Shown here piece after piece: positions 7,127-12,453 of a stretch of 22,298 nucleotides of DNA. The stretch is from JAUYIV01 sp035464675 (lineage in GTDB: Bacteria > Actinomycetota > Acidimicrobiia > Spongiisociales > UBA11373), in NCBI GenBank assembly GCA_035464675.1, contig DATHSA010000080.1, positions 1 to 22,298 of the forward strand, read 5' to 3'. The stretch's first letter is position 1; every line of letters starts with the position of its first letter. The notes under the pieces were generated by a model. It had not been told where the DNA came from. It saw only the letters and a program-made list of their open reading frames with translations, and ran no database searches. The translations under genes and the position numbers were made by a program.

Positions 7127-7132
7127 TACCAT
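7127..7132 (+). promoter_or_regulatory. -10-like hexamer TACCAT, leaderless start for the SDR gene
   Basis: TACCAT is followed by 6 bases and then GTG 7139. A plausible -35 (GTGACG, 7104-7109) lies exactly 17 bases upstream, inside the heptamer array. This is the best-formed promoter in the window. Confidence 0.55.
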
Positions 7133-7138
7133 TGGCCC

Positions 7139-7861
7139 GTGACCACTCCATCCACGCAAGATGCCGTCGCCGTCCTCACCGGGGGCACCGGGGGCCTCGG
7201 CCGCGAAGTGGCCCGCCGGCTCGCCGCCAGCGGACACCGCCTGGCGATCACCTACCTGGTCCCTGAGGAAGCCAACGAGGTGGAGGAGCTGCTGCGACTC
7301 CCCGAGGAGCGGCTCATTCTCAAACGCGTCGACTGCTCGGATGCCGAGGCGGTCAACGGGTTCGTCAAGGAGGCGGCATCCAGGTTCGGCGGGATCAATG
7401 TGCTCGCATGCCTGGTGGGTGGGTGGTCCGGCGGGCGCGACGTCGAGGAGACCGACGACGTCCGATTCGAGCGGATGCTCGATCTCAACCTTCGCACGTC
7501 GTTCTACGCGGCACGCGCCGTCCTCCCCCACCTGCGGGACGCCCAGTGGGGCCGCATCGTGATGATCGGCAGTCGCTCGGCGGTGGATCCTCCGGCCGGT
7601 CAGGCGATGTACAACGTCGCCAAGGCGGGCGTGATCGCGCTGGCGCGCTCGATCGCCGAAGAGGTCAGCGACTCGGACATCACGGCGAACGTCGTGCTTC
7701 CGTCCCTGATCGACACACCCGCCTTCCGGGAGGTGGTGCCGTTCGCCAGCTACGTCGACTGGCCCACACCCGACGAGATAGCCGCCGTCATCGAGTTCCT
7801 CGTCTCCCCCGGCTCCGGTGTCATCAGCGGCGCCACCGTGCCGGTCTACGGGAGGACCTAG
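7139..7861 (+). CDS. Short-chain dehydrogenase/reductase (SDR), FabG-like
   Basis: The product has 240 residues, a normal classical SDR length. The cofactor loop TGGTGGLG (about 14-21) fits TGxxxGxG. NLRTSF (about 115-120) provides the structural Asn, and GSRSA followed by YNVAK (about 142 and 158) gives the catalytic Ser-Tyr-Lys set. The end, SGATVPVYGR, resembles the FabG group. It would reduce a carbonyl or oxidise an alcohol with NAD(P)H in the cytoplasm; the substrate is unknown. The GTG start is supported by TACCAT 6 bases upstream. Its TAG stop shares the tetranucleotide CTAG with the TAG stop of the converging kinase gene. Confidence 0.93.
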   Translation: MTTPSTQDAVAVLTGGTGGLGREVARRLAASGHRLAITYLVPEEANEVEELLRLPEERLILKRVDCSDAEAVNGFVKEAASRFGGINVLACLVGGWSGGRDVEETDDVRFERMLDLNLRTSFYAARAVLPHLRDAQWGRIVMIGSRSAVDPPAGQAMYNVAKAGVIALARSIAEEVSDSDITANVVLPSLIDTPAFREVVPFASYVDWPTPDEIAAVIEFLVSPGSGVISGATVPVYGRT

Positions 7862-8652
7862 TCCCCGGCCAGACGGTCCACCTCGGCGAGCAACGGCTCC
7901 GTTTCGTGCTCGACGCCTTCTGAGAGACGCGCCGCGAGCACGGGCAGTCGCCAGTCGCGAAGCGACCTCGGGTCCAGCGACCCGGCAACCCGGTACGACC
8001 GCAGATACCGCCGTCGGAAGGCCCGGACGAGAATGACGAGCACGCCGCGATGAGGCGTCCCGGGCTCGATGGCCGGCGCCGACAGGAGCCACGAGGTCCG
8101 CGCGACGTCGGCCGCGGGAGGTCCCCGCGAGGCATCGAGCCAGTCGATCACCACCGGGTGGTCCCCGGTCAGCATGACGTTCCCCGGATGGAAGTCGCCG
8201 TGCAGGACGCTGTCTCCGTCGGCGAGCGACAGCAGCCTGTCCTTGGCCACCCGTCGCAGGCGCCCTTCGAGCGGATCGGCGCGGTCGATCTGATCGGCGA
8301 GCCTCGCCTTCAGAGGCGGCAGGTCATTCGATCGTCCGGCGTGCACCGACGCGTGGACCTCGGCGAGCACGCGGGCGAGGCTCCGGTAGCGCGTCGGGCG
8401 CGCCCGGATCTCATCGAGCATCAACTCGCCGTCGACACGATCGAAGATCTGGCCCGCTCGGCCTTCGATGACGACGGCTCCGTGGGCGGCCGGGGCAGCG
8501 AGCCCTGCCCGATGGGCCGCTCGAGTCTTGTCACCCTCCCGCTCGAGCATCCCGGTGTCGAAGCCTGCTCGTAGCAGCTTGACGACACGGCCCCCACCGA
8601 GGTCGTAGACCTCGGCTGTGCGGCCCAGCCCGAGGCGCGGGAGGTCGACCAC
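7858..8652 (-). CDS. Aminoglycoside phosphotransferase (APH)-fold small-molecule kinase
   Basis: The 264-residue protein has a protein-kinase-like fold. A nucleotide-binding N-lobe (LGLGRTAEVYDLGGGRVVKLL, with the Lys in VVKLL) is followed by the catalytic loop VLHGDFHPGNVML (about 144-156) and the metal-binding VIDWLDASRG, as in APH/choline kinase enzymes. It phosphorylates a small molecule or acts on an unknown acceptor. A resistance function cannot be inferred, because this family is abundant and mostly uncharacterised in actinobacteria. The GTG start lies 6 bases after TAGCTT without a ribosome site. It follows the acyltransferase gene on the same strand after 26 bases. Confidence 0.87.
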   Translation of the reverse strand: MVDLPRLGLGRTAEVYDLGGGRVVKLLRAGFDTGMLEREGDKTRAAHRAGLAAPAAHGAVVIEGRAGQIFDRVDGELMLDEIRARPTRYRSLARVLAEVHASVHAGRSNDLPPLKARLADQIDRADPLEGRLRRVAKDRLLSLADGDSVLHGDFHPGNVMLTGDHPVVIDWLDASRGPPAADVARTSWLLSAPAIEPGTPHRGVLVILVRAFRRRYLRSYRVAGSLDPRSLRDWRLPVLAARLSEGVEHETEPLLAEVDRLAGD

Positions 8653-8658
8653 GAGGCA

Positions 8659-8664
8659 AAGCTA
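8659..8664 (-). promoter_or_regulatory. -10-like hexamer TAGCTT, leaderless start for the APH-fold kinase
   Basis: On the minus strand TAGCTT is followed by 6 bases and then GTG 8652. It lies in the 26-base gap after the acyltransferase stop, so the kinase probably has its own transcript. Confidence 0.5.
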
Positions 8665-8678
8665 GGCGTTACGGGTCG

Positions 8679-9680
8679 TCAAACCACGGGTTGGGCTGCG
8701 TCGCGAACGGAAGCACCATCCTCGGCGTCCGTGCCCGCAACCGTCGACGCACCGAGACGTCGTACCTCGAGGCGCCCTTGCCACCTGCGGAGTGGTTCCT
8801 CGAGCAGGTACCGGGAGGCAGCTGCGGTCGCGATCGTCAATGGGACGGTCAGCCAGGCCGAAACCCCGCTGCGCAGGAACACGTAGTGCCACAAGTAGAG
8901 GCCGTATGAGATCGTTCCCAGCCACACGATCGGTGGGAGGGCCAACCACGAGCGTCGCAAGGCGGCATCCTGGACGGCGAGCGTGGCGAGGCCGATCGCG
9001 ACGAAGTCGGCCCACAAGAACGCGTTTCCCTCCTCGCCGAACGCCGGGAAGAGCATGAGCGCCAGGAGGGCAGGGACAGACCAGCGCCCCACAGCCCATG
9101 TCCGGGGTCGAGCGACGGCGAGATAGCAGCCCGCCAGGATCGCGGCGGCATTGGTGTCGGTGGCGTTGTAGACCCAGCCCTCCGACATGACCCCGATGGC
9201 CACCACTCTCCAGGCGATGGCGGCGAGCGCGATCGCGCCGATCGCCCGAAGCCGATGCCGCGCCGGCACGGCGGCGATCACAAGTGGCCAGAGCAGATAG
9301 AAGTGCAATAGGACCGCCAGGAACCAGGTGTGCGTCAGAAGGCCGAGGTCGAAGCCATCGATTCGTGCGAAGTTGGCGTAGTGGCCCAGCGCCGGAAGCA
9401 CGGTGAGCCAGTCGGTCCCCGTGATGATCAGCGCGAGGCAAACGACGGTGAGGGCGGGAAACAGGCGAAGGGCACGATGCGAGTAGAAGGTTCTCAGGTC
9501 TATTCCGCCGTTCCGCTCCTTGCCGGCGACGAGCACGCGTGTGATCAAGTAGCCGGAGAGGACGAAGAAGAGGATGACGCCCCAGTATCCGGCGGGCACG
9601 ACGCCTTTGTCCACGTGATAGGCGAACACCATCGCGATGGCGACGGCTCGCAGTCCGTCGAGTGCTGGTATCCGCTTCAA
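8679..9680 (-). CDS. Integral membrane acyltransferase (acyltransferase 3 family, OafA-like)
   Basis: The protein has 333 residues with about ten hydrophobic segments. It begins IPALDGLRAVAIAMVFAYHV, with the conserved Arg and catalytic His of this family, followed by GYWGVILFFVLSGYLIT. Near the end is WLGTISYGLYLWHYVFL, its usual closing signature. Such enzymes transfer acetyl or other acyl groups to cell-surface sugars, lipids or antibiotics from the cytoplasmic side of the membrane. No SGNH domain follows, so it is the membrane-only type. The start is TTG 9680, because the family motif begins within three residues of it; a weak GAGAG site lies 8 bases upstream. The acceptor is unknown. No capsule or O-antigen cluster is adjacent. 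Confidence 0.9.
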   Translation of the reverse strand: MKRIPALDGLRAVAIAMVFAYHVDKGVVPAGYWGVILFFVLSGYLITRVLVAGKERNGGIDLRTFYSHRALRLFPALTVVCLALIITGTDWLTVLPALGHYANFARIDGFDLGLLTHTWFLAVLLHFYLLWPLVIAAVPARHRLRAIGAIALAAIAWRVVAIGVMSEGWVYNATDTNAAAILAGCYLAVARPRTWAVGRWSVPALLALMLFPAFGEEGNAFLWADFVAIGLATLAVQDAALRRSWLALPPIVWLGTISYGLYLWHYVFLRSGVSAWLTVPLTIATAAASRYLLEEPLRRWQGRLEVRRLGASTVAGTDAEDGASVRDAAQPVV

Positions 9681-9721
9681 GGAGATCGCTCTCGCTTCTG
9701 CTTTCCGGCCTTACCCTGTGG

Positions 9722-9727
9722 AGACTA
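9722..9727 (-). promoter_or_regulatory. Possible -10 hexamer TAGTCT for the acyltransferase gene
   Basis: TAGTCT on the minus strand would start a leader of about 35 bases ending in GAGAG and the TTG start. No -35 is recognisable. The 114-base spacer 9681-9794 separates two divergent genes and holds nothing else that I can identify. Confidence 0.22.
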
Positions 9728-9794
9728 TTGCGAATCAACCCCTTCAGGCGCCACACCGGTGTCGTCGACAAGTGGCCAGGGACCGTCATCGACC

Positions 9795-11018
9795 GTGAGC
9801 ACCAGCAACCACAACCGCACTCCGAGCATCGGCGCCGCACTTCTTGCGGTGCTGCTGACGCTGTCGTCGTGCACACTGGAGGCAATGGGCGATCCCGACC
9901 CATCATCACCCGGGGGATCCGGTGATGGACAGCCGCCGTCCACCGCCTCGCAGCCCGCCACCACCGTCACCACCCTTGCCGGCGAGAGCTCGGCGGTGCC
10001 GAACTCCAGCTCCAGCACCACCACGACGAGTCTCCCACCCCTCGAGGCGCCGACCTTCGAGGCGGTGGAACGGATCAACACGATCCGCGAATTCTCCGGG
10101 TACACCGCTCGCGGGCTGAGCCGCTGGCAGCGATCGGTCGATGGCATCGAAGACATCCGGGTCACCTCCACCATCGACGGCTCCGAGCAGCCTGCGCTCT
10201 GGCTGGCGCCCAGCGGAGACGGGGACAAGCCCCTGCTGGTGATCCTGCACTCATGGAGCGCCCCGTACCTGCAGCACGCCGGCATCCCGTTTGCGATGTT
10301 CGCCGAGGAGAACGGGTGGGCGGTGATCGCGCCGAACTTCCGGGGGGTCAACGACGACGCCGACTCGACAGGATCCGAACTCGCCGTGCAGGACGTCATC
10401 GACGCCATCGACCACGCCGTGGCCCAGGACGGGGTGGACGCCAACCGGGTGTTCGCCGTCGGCTACTCGGGCGGTGGCATGATGGCGCTCCTCCTGGCAG
10501 GCCGGCACCCTGACAAGGTGACCGCGGTGGCGGCGTGGGGCCCCACCTACGATCTGATCGACTTCTACCGGCAGTCGCGATCTGCGGGACGCCACTACGC
10601 CAGAGACCTGGTCCGCGCCTGCGGCGGTGATCCCCGCGAGAGTGGGCCTGCCCAGGAGGAGTGCCTGCGTCGCAGCCCGATGACCTATCTGAACACGGCC
10701 CGCGAGGAAGAGGTCCCCGTCTATATCGGCCAGGGCATCTACGACTCGTTCGTGTCACCGAGCCAGGGGGCCCGCGCCTTCAACCAGCTCGCTGATCCCG
10801 CGGACCGCATCACCGAGGACGAGTTGGAGGTCATCGAACGCCGCCGGCTGCCCGACGATCTCCTGGAGTCGATCGAGACCGAAACGTTCTTCCGAGAAGG
10901 CGACCCTGACACGGCGTTCGCCCGCCAGTCCGCCTCGGTCTGGCTGGTCTACTTCCGGGCCGACCACGAGATGGTGTACCAGGCCGCCCTCCGGTGGTTC
11001 GCCAGCGATCCCCGCTGA
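9795..11018 (+). CDS. Secreted lipoprotein alpha/beta hydrolase (prolyl-oligopeptidase type)
   Basis: From GTG 9795 the product has 407 residues. A lipoprotein signal comes first (IGAALLAVLLTLSSC, Cys26), followed by a Ser/Thr/Pro-rich linker to about residue 75. The hydrolase domain includes LLVILHSWSAPY (oxyanion strand), the nucleophile elbow GYSGGGMMALLLAG, an Asp candidate in GQGIYDSFVSP and a His candidate in RADHEMVYQ. It should be a serine hydrolase (peptidase or esterase) tethered to the outer face of the membrane. The frame is open far upstream, but the signal peptide fixes the start region; AGGGA about 13 bases before GTG is a poor ribosome site. Its stop is one base from the stop of the converging M15 peptidase gene. 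Confidence 0.85.
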   Translation: MSTSNHNRTPSIGAALLAVLLTLSSCTLEAMGDPDPSSPGGSGDGQPPSTASQPATTVTTLAGESSAVPNSSSSTTTTSLPPLEAPTFEAVERINTIREFSGYTARGLSRWQRSVDGIEDIRVTSTIDGSEQPALWLAPSGDGDKPLLVILHSWSAPYLQHAGIPFAMFAEENGWAVIAPNFRGVNDDADSTGSELAVQDVIDAIDHAVAQDGVDANRVFAVGYSGGGMMALLLAGRHPDKVTAVAAWGPTYDLIDFYRQSRSAGRHYARDLVRACGGDPRESGPAQEECLRRSPMTYLNTAREEEVPVYIGQGIYDSFVSPSQGARAFNQLADPADRITEDELEVIERRRLPDDLLESIETETFFREGDPDTAFARQSASVWLVYFRADHEMVYQAALRWFASDPR

Positions 11019-11019
11019 C

Positions 11020-12153
11020 CTAGCCGCCGGCCTCCTCCTCCGCTTGCACCTCGGGGACGGGGATGGAGACGGCGACGTGGATGTGGTCCTGGTGGACGGT
11101 ATTGGTGAACGAGTACATCGAGGCCTCGTCGTCGAGGTCCCACGGGCTGCCCACCTGGTGGACGTCCGGATGGTCGAAGAGCCACTGGACCAGCAACCGG
11201 GTCCGCGAGTCCGGGGTGCGGTCGTCGATCACCAGGCTGTCGCCCACCCGGTAGATGTCGATGGCCCGCCCCACCGAATGATGGCTCTGGCGGTCGGTTT
11301 CGAACACGTTGTGGGGATGACCGGTGGCGAGGACCGCGACGCCGTACGGGGTTCGCTCGGCGATCTGGGCCATCAGCCTGAGTAGTTCCGGAGCAACCCG
11401 CCCGGCGCGGATGTCCAGTCGTGCCGAGTCGGACATCTCGATGCGGGGGTCCCGGGCGACGGCGTGCGCCAGGGCGAGGTCTTCGACACTCTCGAAGATG
11501 CCGCCGGCCGAACTCAGGTAGTCGAATCCCCAGACTCCCAAGGAGTTGCGCACCAGCCGGATATCGAGCGTGCGCACCACCGCGAAGTCTTCGGCGGCTC
11601 CTGAACCCACGGTCTGGCGAGTAACGACCATCACCGAGGCGCGCTCGTCGGTGAGGCCTCCCAACTGCGGGTAGATCACCTCCCCCCGGGACCACGACCC
11701 GGGGTATGCCAGAGGTCCGGCGGCCTCGGCCAGTTGCTCGACCCCGGTGAGTGAAGATAGGGCGCCGAGCCTCACCATCGGGTCCTCGGAGGCTTCATAG
11801 GTGGTCAGCCAGTAGGCGATGTCGGCAGCGAGCTGTTTCACCTCGGGCTCGACCTCGGTCTCGGGCACCACATACCGGACGTCGCCGGGGGGCTCTGGCG
11901 GCGGCGGGGGGAGCGGAACGGTGGTCGTGGTCGACGTCGTGGTGGTGGAGGTCGAGGACGTCGTCGTGGTCGGAGTCGTCGAGGTCGTGATCGGAGTCGC
12001 CGGCGCGGGTCCGGCCACCGCGAGCGGCTGGGGTCCCGGACCGGCGGCGAACGCGACGTATCCGTAGGTCAGCATCGCGGTGACCGACACCACGATCACG
12101 ACCACGGGCAGGAGATTGGGGCCGAGCGCCCTCCTGGCGCGACGCACGGGCAT
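11020..12153 (-). CDS. Membrane-anchored M15-type (VanY-like) zinc peptidase
   Basis: From ATG 12153 the protein has 377 residues: a basic N-terminus, one membrane segment (LLPVVVIVVSVTAML, about 15-30), then a linker very rich in Thr, Ser and Pro (about 50-85). A middle region (about 90-260) I do not recognise. The C-terminal metal-site pattern is SHHSVGRAIDI (about 289-299) and QDHIHVAV (about 353-360), giving the His, Asp and His ligands of M15 D,D-carboxypeptidases/endopeptidases. It likely trims peptidoglycan stem peptides outside the cell. ATG 12153 is preferred over an in-frame ATG at 12189 because TATCGT lies 7 bases before it and the longer form would cross a DnaA box. The unrecognised middle region may target the enzyme to the wall or regulate it. 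Confidence 0.8.
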   Translation of the reverse strand: MPVRRARRALGPNLLPVVVIVVSVTAMLTYGYVAFAAGPGPQPLAVAGPAPATPITTSTTPTTTTSSTSTTTTSTTTTVPLPPPPPEPPGDVRYVVPETEVEPEVKQLAADIAYWLTTYEASEDPMVRLGALSSLTGVEQLAEAAGPLAYPGSWSRGEVIYPQLGGLTDERASVMVVTRQTVGSGAAEDFAVVRTLDIRLVRNSLGVWGFDYLSSAGGIFESVEDLALAHAVARDPRIEMSDSARLDIRAGRVAPELLRLMAQIAERTPYGVAVLATGHPHNVFETDRQSHHSVGRAIDIYRVGDSLVIDDRTPDSRTRLLVQWLFDHPDVHQVGSPWDLDDEASMYSFTNTVHQDHIHVAVSIPVPEVQAEEEAGG

Positions 12154-12160
12154 CCAAGAA

Positions 12161-12166
12161 ACGATA
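12161..12166 (-). promoter_or_regulatory. -10-like hexamer TATCGT, leaderless start for the M15 peptidase
   Basis: On the minus strand TATCGT is followed by 7 bases and then ATG 12153. It decides the start. The expected -35 region, 17 bases upstream, coincides with the DnaA box at 12182-12190. Confidence 0.5.
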
Positions 12167-12181
12167 GACCTCGGCCACGAG

Positions 12182-12190
12182 TTATCCACA
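12182..12190 (+). promoter_or_regulatory. Perfect DnaA box TTATCCACA in a divergent promoter
   Basis: The 9 bases match the consensus exactly. It lies in the 78-base spacer between the M15 peptidase and the small lipoprotein, over the -35 region of the peptidase gene. By base composition (about two-thirds GC) a chance match in a window this size is unlikely but possible. No second box, AT-rich element or dnaA/dnaN gene is near, so it is not an origin. Confidence 0.5.
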
Positions 12191-12218
12191 GTGCCACGTC
12201 GTTTCTGAAGCCCAGCGG

Positions 12219-12224
12219 TAACGT
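12219..12224 (+). promoter_or_regulatory. -10-like hexamer TAACGT before the small lipoprotein
   Basis: TAACGT is followed by 7 bases and then ATG 12232, with no Shine-Dalgarno sequence. It is part of the evidence that the 46-residue frame is a real gene. Confidence 0.45.
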
Positions 12225-12231
12225 CCCAGAG

Positions 12232-12372
12232 ATGTCAACTGCCAAGAACCGTGTCGTGGCCGTGATCCTTGGACTGGTGATGGCCTTCGCCGCCACAGCG
12301 TGCGGCCAGGACGACGATCCCCCATCCAACGACGTGGGCTCGTTCGACCGGGGGTCGACGCTGGCTCGCTGA
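12232..12372 (+). CDS. Very small lipoprotein of 46 residues, function unknown
   Basis: ATG to TGA gives 46 residues: a basic start (STAKNR), a hydrophobic core (VVAVILGLVMAFAATA) and Cys24 followed by GQDDDPPSND. That is a textbook lipoprotein signal with an acidic stretch after the lipidated cysteine, and only about 23 residues would remain after processing. The -10-like TAACGT 7 bases before the ATG supports expression. I see no family match. It lies 81 bases before the cyclase regulator on the same strand and opposite the M15 peptidase. It could be a tiny surface anchor or sensor partner, or the remnant of a longer lipoprotein that lost its body. The downstream 81 bases show no continuing reading frame in support of a frameshift. 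Confidence 0.55.
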   Translation: MSTAKNRVVAVILGLVMAFAATACGQDDDPPSNDVGSFDRGSTLAR

Positions 12373-12439
12373 GCGCCGAGCACACCGGGGATCCAGGCAC
12401 CTCCACAGCAGAAGGCCTCCACCCAGAACGGCGACCACC

Positions 12440-12445
12440 TAGCCT
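12440..12445 (+). promoter_or_regulatory. -10-like hexamer TAGCCT, leaderless start for the cyclase regulator
   Basis: TAGCCT is followed by 8 bases and then GTG 12454. No ribosome site is present. It supports the GTG start, which puts the cyclase domain at the very N-terminus. Confidence 0.48.
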
Positions 12446-12453
12446 CTGGCGGC

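Noticed and set aside
7858..8652. Aminoglycoside resistance gene
   Set aside because: Only the general kinase fold is shown; this family is mostly uncharacterised and the context has no resistance or mobile elements.
9330..9794. Upstream extension of the lipoprotein hydrolase frame
   Set aside because: The extension is antisense to the acyltransferase gene and would bury the lipoprotein signal inside the protein.
12154..12189. Longer M15 peptidase starting at ATG 12189
   Set aside because: The extension overlaps the DnaA box and the -10-like TATCGT; ATG 12153 fits the promoter and the anchor better.
12182..12190. Replication origin at the DnaA box
   Set aside because: Only one box, no AT-rich unwinding element and no origin-linked genes nearby.
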